The notes under the pieces: generated by a model
The model's database searches: none
What the model saw: the letters and a program-made list of their open reading frames with translations, nothing else
What the model was told of the DNA's origin: nothing
Shown: positions 50,761-62,068 of the stretch, piece by piece
Layout: every line of letters starts with the position of its first letter
How positions within the stretch are numbered: the stretch's first letter is position 1
NCBI RefSeq assembly: GCF_037265215.1
Contig: NZ_CP147737.1
Location: forward strand, 992,001 to 1,056,000
Direction: 5' to 3'
Length of the DNA stretch: 64,000 bases
From: Xenorhabdus griffiniae
GTDB taxonomy: Bacteria > Pseudomonadota > Gammaproteobacteria > Enterobacterales > Enterobacteriaceae
Translations under genes and position numbers: made by a program

Positions 50761-50804
50761 GGGGCCGTCCCCGATGAGATGACGTTTATCCAGGTCGTCC
50801 AGGA
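50761..50804 (-). ncRNA. Guanidine-II (mini-ykkC) riboswitch upstream of gdx
   Basis: On the minus strand two hairpins occur in order: TCCTGGACGACCTGGA (50789-50804) with loop ACGA, then GGGGACGGCCCC (50761-50772) with loop ACGG. Twin hairpins with ACGR loops separated by a short linker are the mini-ykkC signature, which binds guanidine. The second hairpin lies 28 bases before the gdx start, so control of translation is likely. Confidence 0.9.
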
Positions 50805-50882
50805 TAACGATAAGAAATGAAATTGGATTATAGCTACCCGATTTAATAGCTGCAATGAGGCTAACCAAGAAGTGATGACAAA

Positions 50883-50921
50883 AAAACCGCAACCTCTGGA
50901 CGAAGAGGCTGCGGTTTTTTT
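50883..50921. terminator. Terminator after efp
   Basis: AAAACCGCAACCTCT pairs with AGAGGCTGCGGTTTT around a GGACGA loop with one mismatch, flanked by A and T runs, effective in both directions. Confidence 0.85.
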
Positions 50922-50937
50922 AGAATAGCAAACGCGG

Positions 50938-51504
50938 TTATTTCACGCGAGAAACGTATTCGCCAGAACGAGTGTCAACTTTGATCACTTCGCCGATCTG
51001 GACAAACAGAGGAACTTTAACGACAGCGCCGGTGCTCAAGGTTGCAGGTTTACCGCCAGTACCAGCAGTATCACCTTTCAGGCCTGGATCAGTATCAACG
51101 ATTTCCAGTTCAACAAAGTTTGGTGGAGTTACAGCGATAGGACGGCCATCCCACAGAGTCAGAATACATTCTGCCTGATCGATCAGCCATTTTGCATTGT
51201 CACCAACGGCTTTCTCATCCGCAGCCAACTGCTCGAAAGTCTCGTTATTCATGAAATGCCAGAATTCACCGTCGTTGTACAAATAAGTCAGGTTGACATC
51301 CATGACATCTGCACTTTCAGCAGAATCTGTTGATTTAAAAGTTTTTTCCAGCAGTTTACCAGAAATCAGCTTACGAATACGAACACGGGCAAATGCCTGC
51401 CCTTTACCTGGTTTAACAAATTCACTGTCAAGAATAGCGCACGGCTCGCCATCTAACATGATTTTAAGACCTGAACGGAATTCATTGGTACTATAAGTAG
51501 CCAT
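50938..51504 (-). CDS. efp: Elongation factor P
   Basis: 188 residues, as in E. coli. It relieves ribosome stalling at polyproline. Three beta-barrel domains; the modified lysine is Lys34 in [13 protein letters not shown], the target of EpmA/EpmB beta-lysylation. C-terminus ends GEYVSRVK. It is divergent from epmB with only 40 bases between them, so enzyme and substrate genes are adjacent. Confidence 0.98.
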   Translation of the reverse strand: MATYSTNEFRSGLKIMLDGEPCAILDSEFVKPGKGQAFARVRIRKLISGKLLEKTFKSTDSAESADVMDVNLTYLYNDGEFWHFMNNETFEQLAADEKAVGDNAKWLIDQAECILTLWDGRPIAVTPPNFVELEIVDTDPGLKGDTAGTGGKPATLSTGAVVKVPLFVQIGEVIKVDTRSGEYVSRVK

Positions 51505-51544
51505 GGAGATCCTCTAATTTTTAACAAAATGGCTTAGCCAAAAA

Positions 51545-52576
51545 ATGGCACACATTATAACCCATATTCACCCCGTCAGAGAAGTCTGGCTACAACAACT
51601 CGCGGATGTTATTACTGATCCCAATGAGTTGTTGCAACTATTATCCTTAAACACACATACGAAGCTGCGAGAAGGCAATGAAGCAAAGCGCTTATTTCCT
51701 CTGCGTGTGCCAAGAGCATTTGTCACACGAATGAAAAAAGGCGATCCTCGTGATCCTCTTCTATTACAAGTCCTGACCTCACGGGAAGAGTTTGCTATAT
51801 CCCCTGGTTTCACCCCTGATCCATTGGATGAACAACGCAGTGTTGTTCCAGGTCTATTGCATAAATATCACAATCGAGCCTTGCTATTGGTCAAAGGGGG
51901 CTGCGCGGTTAATTGTCGCTATTGTTTTCGCCGCCATTTCCCTTATGAGGATAATAAAGGCAATAAAAACAATTGGCTGCTTGCTTTGGATTATATTGAA
52001 CAACACCCTGAGCTTGACGAAATTATCTTCTCTGGGGGTGATCCATTAATGGCTAAGGATCATGAACTGGACTGGTTGATCAGCCGTCTTGAATCTATCC
52101 CACACATTAAGCGGTTACGTATCCATACACGTTTACCGGTTGTGATCCCTGATCGTATAACGCTTTCATTGTGTAATCGTCTAGCACAAACTCGTTTGCA
52201 GGTCATCATGGTAACCCATATCAACCATGCAAATGAAATTGATAATGCGTTCCGCACAAGTATGATGCGACTAAAACAAGCTGGAGTGACACTGCTGAAT
52301 CAAAGTGTGATGTTACGTGATGTCAATAATAATGCAGATACTTTGGCTGACTTAAGTAATGCACTCTTTGATGCGGGCATATTACCTTACTACATCCACG
52401 TTCTGGATAAAGTTCAAGGTGCTGCACATTTTCTCGTGGACGATGAAGAAGCAAAAGCTATCATGCGAGAATTATTAACTAAAGTATCCGGTTATCTGGT
52501 TCCAAGCCTGACCAGGGAAATTGGTGGAGAGCCAAGCAAAACTCCGCTGGATTTAGGGCTAGCACAAAACGAGTGA
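51545..52576 (+). CDS. epmB: EF-P (R)-beta-lysine 2,3-aminomutase-like enzyme EpmB
   Basis: 343 residues (E. coli 342). Radical-SAM and PLP enzyme converting (S)-alpha-lysine to (R)-beta-lysine for EF-P. The radical-SAM motif CAVNCRYCFRRH (Cx3Cx2C) is near residues 120-131, FSGGDPLMAKD follows, and the PLP lysine region is near VLDKVQGAAHF. It is the first gene to the right of the efp promoter region. Confidence 0.96.
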   Translation: MAHIITHIHPVREVWLQQLADVITDPNELLQLLSLNTHTKLREGNEAKRLFPLRVPRAFVTRMKKGDPRDPLLLQVLTSREEFAISPGFTPDPLDEQRSVVPGLLHKYHNRALLLVKGGCAVNCRYCFRRHFPYEDNKGNKNNWLLALDYIEQHPELDEIIFSGGDPLMAKDHELDWLISRLESIPHIKRLRIHTRLPVVIPDRITLSLCNRLAQTRLQVIMVTHINHANEIDNAFRTSMMRLKQAGVTLLNQSVMLRDVNNNADTLADLSNALFDAGILPYYIHVLDKVQGAAHFLVDDEEAKAIMRELLTKVSGYLVPSLTREIGGEPSKTPLDLGLAQNE

Positions 52577-52743
52577 TCGTTCCTATGCCAATCGATCACT
52601 GGATAGGCTAACGTTATTACCATTAACGCTCTTCTAAACGGGCAGTGCACAGAAACTAAATGTATACGCAAATCTTGCTGTTGCGAAACATTCTTTCTGG
52701 GCATTGCCCAAACCATTTTTTCACTAACCCCATTGATTAATGC

Positions 52744-53085
52744 CTAGGGACACTTGTAGACCTGACCAATCATTTTACTATCCAGGGGGACAAAACTTGC
52801 CAATAATCCCTCTGATGGACTATTGATGCCATAAATAACATTGCCACCCATGTCAGCCGCCTTATTACGTAAGTCATTGGCTGCACTACGCATAGAACTG
52901 CTCTCATTGCTAACGCCATTGAGCCAGTTGCTTTGAGTGCCAGTCACTTCACCTAACCGCTGGCATTCACTACCTGGTTGAGTATCCGCAAAATGCACAT
53001 TAGCGCCAGCAGAGGTTAATTGATGAGTTGTTGTACAACCGGCCAACAATAATACTGACGCACCAAACAAAATTTTAATTCGCAT
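52744..53085 (-). CDS. yjeI: DUF4156 lipoprotein YjeI
   Basis: 113 residues (E. coli 117) from the ATG at 53083-53085; upstream in-frame starts lie in the groEL terminator. Lipoprotein signal peptide with lipobox LLLAGC (Cys about 17), then a small globular domain with conserved NVHFADTQPGSECQRLGEV and ADMGGNVIYGINS. Function unknown. It is located after groEL, as in E. coli. Confidence 0.9.
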   Translation of the reverse strand: MRIKILFGASVLLLAGCTTTHQLTSAGANVHFADTQPGSECQRLGEVTGTQSNWLNGVSNESSSMRSAANDLRNKAADMGGNVIYGINSPSEGLLASFVPLDSKMIGQVYKCP

Positions 53086-53113
53086 AACTTCCCTTATTAG
53101 TGATAGGAACAAT

Positions 53114-53146
53114 AAAAAGGCGAGCAAGTTTTCCCTGCTCGCCTTT
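53114..53146 (-). terminator. Terminator of groESL
   Basis: GGCGAGCA/TGCTCGCC with a nine-base loop, followed on the minus strand by CTTTTTATT; 50 bases after the groEL stop. Confidence 0.8.
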
Positions 53147-53195
53147 AAAGGCTTATCCTAACAGATGGGCAATACCATCATCAGGATGAACAGCA

Positions 53196-54854
<1,659 letters not shown>

Positions 54855-54900
54855 TTAAATTCGTTCAATTAAGAAGATCTAAGCGTAATAAGATTCTCAA

Positions 54901-55194
54901 TTACGCTTCAACAATTGCCAGAATGTCGCTTTCAGACATGATCAATACTTCTTCATTATCGATCTTTTCTGTTTTAACGCCGTAACCTTCATTAAAAATA
55001 ACGGTATCACCCACTTTTACGTCCAGCGCCTTCACTTCCCCATTTTCGAGAATGCGACCATTGCCGACTGCCAAAACTTTCCCACGGGTAGATTTGCCCG
55101 CAGCAGAGCCAGTCAAAACAATACCGCCAGCGGATTTTGATTCAACTTCTGTACGCTTAATGATAACGCGGTCATGTAATGGACGAATTTTCAT
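54901..55194 (-). CDS. groES: Co-chaperonin GroES (Cpn10)
   Basis: 97 residues, as in E. coli. [20 protein letters not shown] at the N-terminus; the mobile loop [16 protein letters not shown] (about 20-35) carries the GroEL-binding IVL. It caps the GroEL ring. AGGAG precedes the ATG. Confidence 0.98.
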   Translation of the reverse strand: MKIRPLHDRVIIKRTEVESKSAGGIVLTGSAAGKSTRGKVLAVGNGRILENGEVKALDVKVGDTVIFNEGYGVKTEKIDNEEVLIMSESDILAIVEA

Positions 55195-55278
55195 TGATAG
55201 ATCTCCTATAAATAAAGTCCATATCAGGTAAGAGGATTGATACCAGAACCCAACAGAACCAGTATCATGAAGCTACAA

Positions 55279-55305
55279 ATTGGGGCTTGAGATCATGACT
55301 TCAAG
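55279..55305 (-). promoter_or_regulatory. Sigma-32 heat-shock promoter of groESL
   Basis: On the minus strand CTTGAAG (55299-55305), a 13-base spacer and CCCCAAT (55279-55285), matching the CTTGAA / CCCCAT-T heat-shock consensus and the E. coli groE promoter. It lies 85 bases before groES. Confidence 0.85.
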
Positions 55306-55369
55306 GGTGGGTAACAAAAAAATTTTACTTTTTTCTTACTGTCTGAAATCTCAGCCAATGTAACGGCAA

Positions 55370-55888
55370 TCATTTCTTATTGCGCTCACTGTCAGATTCA
55401 CCACAATTTTTTTGGTCATCCGATATACGGGAAGCGTCATCTTGCCTGCGCTCATATTCTCCCTCAAAAGTCTGCCCGTTCTGCCCATAACCGCCATGAT
55501 GATTACCGGAACCATAAAAAGTATTCGGGCGGTAAACCTTAATGTGAGGCAATAACTTCGCTGTCAGAAGTTTCTGTACGGGAGACAATAACAACAGTAA
55601 TCCAAGAAAGTCGGTGAAGAAACCAGGCAATATCAGCAAGAATCCAGCGATGACCAGAGAAACACTTTTAACAGCTTCTTCCGCAGGACTCTCACCGGCT
55701 GCGAGTTTTTGCTGCATAGAGAGGAAATTCTTAATACCTTGATTACGCACCAGGGATACACCAAGACAAGACGTCAGGATAACCAATAACAGAGTCAACA
55801 AGACTCCAACTTCAGAGGCAATCCGAACAAACAGGACAGACTCGATGTAAACCAGAAGGCATATAAGGATAAGCGGGAGCCAACGCAC
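55370..55888 (-). CDS. fxsA: FxsA family inner-membrane protein
   Basis: 172 residues (E. coli 158). Four hydrophobic segments in the first ~115 residues (MRWLPLILICLLVYIESVLF, ...; VSLVIAGFLLILPGFFTDFLG) and a polar His/Gly/Glu-rich tail. Overproduced FxsA relieves phage T7 exclusion by F plasmid in E. coli; its cellular role is otherwise unclear. It lies between aspA and groES, as in other enterics. Confidence 0.92.
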   Translation of the reverse strand: MRWLPLILICLLVYIESVLFVRIASEVGVLLTLLLVILTSCLGVSLVRNQGIKNFLSMQQKLAAGESPAEEAVKSVSLVIAGFLLILPGFFTDFLGLLLLLSPVQKLLTAKLLPHIKVYRPNTFYGSGNHHGGYGQNGQTFEGEYERRQDDASRISDDQKNCGESDSERNKK

Positions 55889-56267
55889 GTGGTTCTCCTT
55901 TCATTATTATTGAGGGTTCACACTATTCGATCATTCACACTCTGTGTGACACCTAATATCGGGTTAGATCACATAATATGGTGTTAGATAACCTATGTGG
56001 GGATAATCGTGGCCGTTTTCAACACATCAAACTCTCAACTTTTTTCTCCCGTAATCGTGACCTTAGTCACACATATGTTATTTCATCAATAAAATAGCAC
56101 TATAAAGTGATCCAGGTTCAAGGCATTTCTTACAAATCCACATATGATCGCGCCAGCAATTTCATGATAAGTGTCTAATATCAGGGAAATTGTTATTGGC
56201 AACATTATTTTTCAACAAACACGTAACAGAACAGTCAAAAAACGTATCCAATTTTAAGAAGGTTCTC
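55889..56267. other. fxsA-aspA divergent intergenic region
   Basis: About 380 bp without a gene, holding the fxsA and aspA promoters. One good CRP site is listed separately. AAGAAGG precedes the aspA ATG. The frame to the left of this ATG (from 56190) has no homology. Confidence 0.6.
56056..56071 (+). promoter_or_regulatory. CRP site upstream of aspA
   Basis: CGTGACCTTAGTCACA, nine of ten positions matching TGTGA-N6-TCACA. E. coli aspA is CRP-activated under anaerobiosis. Confidence 0.6.
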
Positions 56268-57692
56268 ATGTCAAACAACATTCGTATCGAAGAAGACCTG
56301 TTAGGTAAACGAGAAGTTCCTGCTGAAGCCTACTACGGTATTCACACTCTACGTGCGATTGAAAACTTTTATATCAGTGACCGTACCATCAACAATGTGC
56401 CTGAGTTCATCCGAGGCATGGTGATGGTGAAGAAAGCTGCGGCACTGGCAAATAAAGAACTCCATACTATTTCTGGAAAAGTGGCAGATATTATCGTCAA
56501 AGCATGTGATGAAGTTCTCATTAAAGGCAAATGTATGGATCAATTCCCTGTTGATGTCTTTCAGGGCGGCGCCGGTACTTCACTGAACATGAACACGAAT
56601 GAGGTGCTGGCAAATATTGGCCTGGAGTTGATGGGACATCAAAAAGGTGAATATGAGTACCTGAACCCAAATGATCACCTAAACAGAAGCCAATCAACCA
56701 ATGATGCTTACCCTACCGGCTTCCGAATTGCTGTTTATAATTCCCTGATGCACTTAATTGATTCCATTGAGTTGCTGAAAGAGGGTTTTGACAAAAAAGG
56801 CGTTGAATTCGATGACATCCTGAAAATGGGCCGTACCCAGTTGCAAGACGCGGTTCCCATGACTCTGGGCCAAGAATTCCGGGCTTTTTCTGTATTGTTG
56901 AAAGAAGAGATCAAAAACATCACTCGCACGGCAGAGCTGCTGCTAGAAGTAAACCTTGGCGCGACTGCTATCGGTACTGGCTTGAATACTGCACCAGGTT
57001 ACCAAAAGCTGGTCGTTGAAAAATTGGCCGAAGTCACAGGATTGCCTTGCCAACCAGCAGAAGATTTGATAGAAGCCACCTCTGACTGTGGCGCTTACGT
57101 CATGGTTCACAGCGCGTTGAAGCGTCTGGCTGTTAAGCTGTCCAAGATTTGCAACGACTTGCGTCTGCTCTCTTCCGGCCCTCGTGCTGGCCTGAATGAA
57201 ATTAACCTGCCAGAATTGCAGGCGGGTTCTTCTATCATGCCAGCGAAAGTTAACCCTGTGGTGCCAGAAGTTGTTAACCAAGTTTGCTTCAAAGTCATCG
57301 GTAATGATACCTGTGTCACTATGGCAGCAGAAGCAGGCCAATTACAGCTTAACGTCATGGAACCGGCGATTGGTCAGGCTATGTTTGAATCTATGTCTAT
57401 CCTGAACAACGCCTGCCGTAATTTGGTGGAAAAATGCGTCAACGGCATTACTGCCAATAGAGATGTTTGCGAAAACTTCGTATTCAACTCCATCGGGATC
57501 GTGACTTATCTGAACCCCTTTATTGGTCACCACAATGGCGATATCGTGGGTAAGATCTGTGCTGAAACAGGCAAAAGTGTCCGTGAAGTTGTGCTTGAGC
57601 GCGGTTTACTGACCGAAGCTGAATTAGATGATATTTTCTCCGTTGAGAACCTAAAACATCCAACTTATAAAGCAAAACGTTTTGATGACTAA
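56268..57692 (+). CDS. aspA: Aspartate ammonia-lyase (aspartase)
   Basis: 474 residues from the ATG at 56268 (E. coli 478). It converts aspartate to fumarate and ammonia. [20 protein letters not shown] is the family start; the fumarase/aspartase signature [11 protein letters not shown] (flexible loop with the catalytic Ser) is near residue 318. It is followed by a terminator and dcuA, which imports aspartate and exports succinate, a functional pair in anaerobic fumarate respiration. Confidence 0.97.
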   Translation: MSNNIRIEEDLLGKREVPAEAYYGIHTLRAIENFYISDRTINNVPEFIRGMVMVKKAAALANKELHTISGKVADIIVKACDEVLIKGKCMDQFPVDVFQGGAGTSLNMNTNEVLANIGLELMGHQKGEYEYLNPNDHLNRSQSTNDAYPTGFRIAVYNSLMHLIDSIELLKEGFDKKGVEFDDILKMGRTQLQDAVPMTLGQEFRAFSVLLKEEIKNITRTAELLLEVNLGATAIGTGLNTAPGYQKLVVEKLAEVTGLPCQPAEDLIEATSDCGAYVMVHSALKRLAVKLSKICNDLRLLSSGPRAGLNEINLPELQAGSSIMPAKVNPVVPEVVNQVCFKVIGNDTCVTMAAEAGQLQLNVMEPAIGQAMFESMSILNNACRNLVEKCVNGITANRDVCENFVFNSIGIVTYLNPFIGHHNGDIVGKICAETGKSVREVVLERGLLTEAELDDIFSVENLKHPTYKAKRFDD

Positions 57693-57728
57693 TTAAATGA
57701 TTATAATAACGAGTTCGTCTTAATTATT

Positions 57729-57765
57729 AAGGCACGCTATTCCAACCGGAAGCGTGCCTTTTTAA
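57729..57765 (+). terminator. Terminator after aspA
   Basis: AAGGCACGCT/AGCGTGCCTT with a 12-base loop followed by TTTAATTTT. Confidence 0.85.
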
Positions 57766-57832
57766 TTTTCTGCAAACACAAATTATTAACCATAGATTTT
57801 CATAATACTAAATAAATGAAGGAGTATTTAAC

Positions 57833-59134
57833 ATGTTAGCCGTAGAATTGGTTATTGTTCTGCTGGCCATTTTTTTGGGGGCACGATTAGGGGGAATAGG
57901 TATTGGTTTTGCTGGTGGGATTGGTGTTCTCGTCCTCGCCGCCATCGGTGTTAAACCAGGCAGTATTCCATTTGACGTTATTTCAATTATCATGGCCGTC
58001 ATTGCTGCGATATCAGCCATGCAAGTGGCGGGAGGACTAGATTATCTCGTTCAGCAAACTGAAAAATTACTGCGCAAGAATCCCAAATACATCACAGTTC
58101 TGGCACCTATCGTCACTTATTTTCTGACGCTATTTGCAGGTACGGGGAACATCTCACTGGCAACATTACCTGTTATTACAGAAGTTGCCAAAGAGCAAGG
58201 CATAAAACCATGCCGTCCACTCTCTACTGCCGTTGTCGCTGCTCAAATCGGGATCACTGCTTCACCTATTTCTGCGGCGGTTGTTTACATGGCATCGATT
58301 ATGGAAGGGCAAGGCATCAGCTATATCCACCTGTTAATGGTATTACTGCCTTCAACATTTTGTGCCATCATCCTTATGTCATTCATTATTTCATGGCTGT
58401 TTGATGCCAAATTGTCGAATGATCCTGTTTACCAAAAACGTCTTGAAGATGGCTTGATAGAAATGCGTGGTGCCAGCCAGATTCAAATCAAACCCAAAGC
58501 AAAATGCTCTGTTCTGTTGTTCCTGTTCGGTGTTGTCGGTGTTGTCATTTATGCGATTATTAATAGTCCAAGTGTCGGTCTGGTTGCAAAACCTCTAATG
58601 AACACCACCAATGCGATTTTGATCATCATGCTCAGTGTCGCTACGCTCACCACTATTATTTGCTCCGTCGATACTGATGCCATCCTGAACTCAAGCACTT
58701 TCAAAGCAGGTATGAGCGCATGTATCTGTATCTTAGGAGTTGCATGGTTAGGCGATACATTTGTTCAAGCGAACATAGACTGGATCAAAGAAACCGCGGG
58801 TAGTTTGATTCATGCCCAACCCTGGTTACTGGCAGTCATCTTCTTCTTCTGTTCAGCATTACTCTATTCACAAGCAGCAACAGCTAAGGCATTAATGCCA
58901 ATGGCTCTGGCTCTGAATGTTACGCCATTAACGGCGATCGCTTCTTTCTCCGCAGTGTCTGGTTTGTTTATCCTGCCAACTTATCCGACACTGGTTGCAG
59001 CCGTACAGATGGATGATACCGGAACCACCCGTATCGGACGTTTTGTTTTCAACCATCCATTCTTTATTCCGGGTACTCTTGCCGTTGTAATAGCCGTCAC
59101 ATTCGGTTTTCTGTTTGGTGGTATTATCTTGTAG
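57833..59134 (+). CDS. dcuA: Anaerobic C4-dicarboxylate transporter DcuA
   Basis: 433 residues, as in E. coli. About ten membrane segments. It exchanges aspartate, fumarate and malate for succinate across the inner membrane. Conserved regions: GARLGGIGIGFAGGIGVLVL near the N-terminus and GTGNISLATLPVITEVAKEQ (about 103-122). AGGAG precedes the ATG. Confidence 0.96.
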   Translation: MLAVELVIVLLAIFLGARLGGIGIGFAGGIGVLVLAAIGVKPGSIPFDVISIIMAVIAAISAMQVAGGLDYLVQQTEKLLRKNPKYITVLAPIVTYFLTLFAGTGNISLATLPVITEVAKEQGIKPCRPLSTAVVAAQIGITASPISAAVVYMASIMEGQGISYIHLLMVLLPSTFCAIILMSFIISWLFDAKLSNDPVYQKRLEDGLIEMRGASQIQIKPKAKCSVLLFLFGVVGVVIYAIINSPSVGLVAKPLMNTTNAILIIMLSVATLTTIICSVDTDAILNSSTFKAGMSACICILGVAWLGDTFVQANIDWIKETAGSLIHAQPWLLAVIFFFCSALLYSQAATAKALMPMALALNVTPLTAIASFSAVSGLFILPTYPTLVAAVQMDDTGTTRIGRFVFNHPFFIPGTLAVVIAVTFGFLFGGIIL

Positions 59135-59164
59135 CTTCACAATTTCGATTATTTGGCATTATTA

Positions 59165-59190
59165 TTTCAGGGGCGTGCCAGCCCCTGAAA
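59165..59190 (+). terminator. Stem-loop after dcuA
   Basis: TTTCAGGGGC/GCCCCTGAAA with a six-base loop; the following T run is short (TCTTCC). It separates dcuA from dsbD. Confidence 0.65.
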
Positions 59191-59281
59191 TCTTCCTGAC
59201 ACATCTTTTCCTGTAAAAAACTCTGCATTGTCTTAATATTAGGAATCAAACCCACGATACAGGCAGGCTAAAGACTATCTT

Positions 59282-61054
59282 ATGATGAAACGTATTCTTA
59301 TGTTGCTTCTACTGTTCAGCAGTATCGCTCTGTCACCTAACAACGCTAGCGCACTGTTTGAACAACCAGGGAAAAGCCTCTACCTTCCTGCTGATCAGGC
59401 ATTCATGTTCGATTTTCAGCAACAAGGAAATAAACTCACGCTGAACTGGGATATTCAACCTGGTTATTACCTTTATCGAAAACAGTTCAATATCATTCCC
59501 AATCAAGAAGTATCATTGGGTGAAATTTCATACGCCAAAGGCGTCGATCATGAAGATGAGTTTTTTGGTAAGACAGAAGTCTATTTTCAATCGGCACGGA
59601 TTGATATTCCCATTCTGTCTGCCACCAACAACGGCTCTCTCCAGATTACATACCAAGGATGTGCAGAAGCAGGTTATTGTTATCCGCCTGAAACCTTAAG
59701 CGTACCATTGCAAGCCGTTGCTGCTTCTCCATCAGGCAATAAAACCACGCCCCCCACCAACATAACTACAAATAAAGAAGACTCCTTACAAGCACCTCTG
59801 CAACAGGGAGATATACCATCCGAGTCCCACGATGTGCCATTTTCGCCACTCTGGGCGTTATTAATTGGCATTGGTATTGCTTTTACTCCCTGCATACTGC
59901 CCATGTATCCGCTGATTTCCAGCATTATTTTGGGCCAAAAACGTCCTGAAAGCCTGAAACGGATCTTTTGGCTCGCCATGAGTTACGTTCAGGGAATGGC
60001 GCTCACTTACACAATACTTGGCTTAATCGTCGCGGCGGCTGGCTTGCAATTTCAGGCTGCCCTACAAAATCCTTACATTCTCGTAGGGCTGTCAGTGCTG
60101 TTTATTTTGCTCGCCTTATCAATGTTTGGGCTATATACATTACAACTTCCTTCTTCGCTCCAAACTCGCCTCGTGGATTGGAGCAACCAGCAACAAAGCG
60201 GCTCTTACATTGGAGTATTTGTGATGGGAGCCTTAGCCGGTTTAATCGCCTCTCCCTGCACTACCGCACCACTCAGTGCCATTTTGCTTTATATCGCCCA
60301 AAGCGGTAATACGTTAGTCAGCGGCTTAACATTGTACCTCTACGCATTGGGAATGGGCTTACCGCTTATCGCCGTCACACTATTTGGTCACAAACTCCTG
60401 CCACGCAGCGGCCCGTGGATGCAATACGTTAAAGAAGCCTTCGGATTTATCATATTGGCCCTGCCAGTTTTCCTGCTGGAACGTGTACTGGGTGACACAT
60501 GGGGCATAAGATTGTGGAGCCTATTGGCTGTTTCTTTCCTTGGTTGGGCATTCGCATTAACCTTAAACAGCAAAAACGGCTGGGTACGGACCTTACAAGT
60601 TATCTTACTCGCTTTGGCACTCATTGCTTCACGCCCTTTACAAGATTGGGTATGGGGAAGTCCTGCAGCAGAACAACAAAAAGTTACTTTACAGTTTCAA
60701 CAAGTCTCTGATTGGCAAGAGTTAAGTCAAATTTTGGCGGAAAATCATCATAGACCGATTATGTTGGATCTCTATGCTAACTGGTGTGTCGCCTGCAAGG
60801 AGTTTGAAAAATATACTTTCAGTGATCCAAAAGTACAGGCACAATTAAGCCAATTCCTCTTGTTACAGGCAGATGTCACGGATAACACCCCAAAACAAAA
60901 AGAATTGTTGCAAAAACTGCAAGTGCTGGGACTCCCCACTATCTTATTTTTCGATAAGGGAACAGAGCTAACCGATGAGCGAATCAATGGATTCATGGAT
61001 GCTCAGCGTTTTAATCAGCATGTACAGCAATTACAACATCGACAACAAAAATAA
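59282..61054 (+). CDS. dsbD: Thiol:disulfide interchange protein DsbD
   Basis: 590 residues (E. coli 565). It carries electrons from cytoplasmic thioredoxin to periplasmic DsbC/DsbG/CcmG. Signal peptide, alpha domain with [15 protein letters not shown] (the Cys pair), eight-helix beta domain with [10 protein letters not shown] and [10 protein letters not shown], and periplasmic thioredoxin-like gamma domain with [10 protein letters not shown]. The linker after the alpha domain (about 155-185) is Thr/Ser/Pro rich and longer than usual. Either of two adjacent ATGs may start it. Confidence 0.95.
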   Translation: MMKRILMLLLLFSSIALSPNNASALFEQPGKSLYLPADQAFMFDFQQQGNKLTLNWDIQPGYYLYRKQFNIIPNQEVSLGEISYAKGVDHEDEFFGKTEVYFQSARIDIPILSATNNGSLQITYQGCAEAGYCYPPETLSVPLQAVAASPSGNKTTPPTNITTNKEDSLQAPLQQGDIPSESHDVPFSPLWALLIGIGIAFTPCILPMYPLISSIILGQKRPESLKRIFWLAMSYVQGMALTYTILGLIVAAAGLQFQAALQNPYILVGLSVLFILLALSMFGLYTLQLPSSLQTRLVDWSNQQQSGSYIGVFVMGALAGLIASPCTTAPLSAILLYIAQSGNTLVSGLTLYLYALGMGLPLIAVTLFGHKLLPRSGPWMQYVKEAFGFIILALPVFLLERVLGDTWGIRLWSLLAVSFLGWAFALTLNSKNGWVRTLQVILLALALIASRPLQDWVWGSPAAEQQKVTLQFQQVSDWQELSQILAENHHRPIMLDLYANWCVACKEFEKYTFSDPKVQAQLSQFLLLQADVTDNTPKQKELLQKLQVLGLPTILFFDKGTELTDERINGFMDAQRFNQHVQQLQHRQQK

Positions 61055-61072
61055 TCTGGAAGGAGAGCCACC

Positions 61073-61645
61073 GTGCAACGTGAATATGTGCTTAGCCATG
61101 TCCTGAACTTATTAGAGCAACATGGCCTGTCAGCGACACTAGAGACGCTTTTAGCCTCTATCGATATTGATATCAACCATATAAAACATTTTTGGCCTGA
61201 TCGTGAAGCCTTACTCTACGACTGCCTGCGCCATCACAGCCAGCAAATTGAAATCTGGCAGCGCCAAACTCTATTGGATGAAGGCCTAAGCCCTGAGCAA
61301 AAATTACTGGCACGCTACGACGCTCTCAAAGAAAAAGTACAAGAACAGCGTTATCCTGGCTGCCTGTTTATTGCTGCTTGCAGCGCATTTCCTGACGCCA
61401 ACCATCCAATCCACCAATTAGCAGAATTACAAAAACAGAACTCTTTCCATTACACGGAAGAATTATTACAACAACTTGATATTGACGACAGCAAGCAAGT
61501 CGCTCAACAGATGGAACTTATCCTTGAGGGGTGTCTGAGTAAGCTATTAGTGAAAAGAGATTTTGAAGATGTGATCACTGCGAAAATTCTGGCTCAAGAT
61601 ATTCTAACCATCGCAAAATGCCGAAAAAATGGGGCGTTAAGTTAA
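61073..61645 (+). CDS. yjdC: TetR/AcrR-family regulator YjdC
   Basis: 190 residues (E. coli YjdC 191). N-terminal helix-turn-helix (QREYVLSHVLNLLEQHGLSA ... HFWPDREALLYDCL) and the C-terminal domain with ARYDALKEKV, RYPGCLFIAACSAFPDANHP. The start is GTG at 61073 with AAGGAGAG upstream. It follows dsbD by 18 bases in the same operon, as in E. coli, and is considered a transcriptional regulator of unknown targets. Confidence 0.93.
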   Translation: MQREYVLSHVLNLLEQHGLSATLETLLASIDIDINHIKHFWPDREALLYDCLRHHSQQIEIWQRQTLLDEGLSPEQKLLARYDALKEKVQEQRYPGCLFIAACSAFPDANHPIHQLAELQKQNSFHYTEELLQQLDIDDSKQVAQQMELILEGCLSKLLVKRDFEDVITAKILAQDILTIAKCRKNGALS

Positions 61646-61734
61646 TAAAAAACGGCATTAGCTGAATAACCACACTGAATTGGTATAAAAATAAGGCAAC
61701 CAATCAATTTTTATCGTTTTTTTGCAGAAAGTGT

Positions 61735-61763
61735 TTGACGGATTGGGCTGAATACGGTTTAAT
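61735..61763 (+). promoter_or_regulatory. Promoter of tRNA-Phe
   Basis: TTGACG at 61735-61740, a 17 bp spacer, TTTAAT at 61758-61763, and a GCGCCCC discriminator. Confidence 0.8.
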
Positions 61764-61774
61764 GCGCCCCGTTA

Positions 61775-61850
61775 GCCCGGATAGCTCAGTCGGTAGAGCA
61801 GGGGATTGAAAATCCCCGTGTCGGTGGTTCGATTCCGCCTCCGGGCACCA
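61775..61850 (+). tRNA. tRNA-Phe, anticodon GAA
   Basis: 76 bases including CCA. GCCCGGA acceptor, D-arm TAGCTCAGTCGGTAGAGCA, anticodon arm GGGGATTGAAAATCCCC (GAA), and TTCGATT T-loop. Its 3' end is the probable attachment site of the element to its right. Confidence 0.98.
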
Positions 61851-62015
61851 AATTTCCTAACCTGAACGTTGAAAGTGAGAAACTCAACGAGCAGTAAAAC
61901 TTCTGGAAACTGGATTTCAATCATGCTTAGTTGGTAGTTGAACGCATGGTTGAATGTAAGTTTCAAAGAGGAATGCATGTTGCATCATGCAATCCTCTTC
62001 TCGTCTATTTTTATA

Positions 62016-62060
62016 CATAGAGTTGGACTATTCGTCAACTCTATGTAAATTTTTTTTAAT
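62016..62060 (+). terminator. Terminator between tRNA-Phe and the integrase
   Basis: ACATAGAGTTG/CAACTCTATGT with a ten-base loop followed by a long T tract on the plus strand. Confidence 0.8.
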
Positions 62061-62068
62061 TTTTCTGC

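Noticed and set aside
55941..55982. Second CRP or FNR site upstream of aspA/fxsA
   Set aside because: TGTGACACC and AGATCACA halves are present but spaced too far apart for one site, and no clean FNR palindrome was found.
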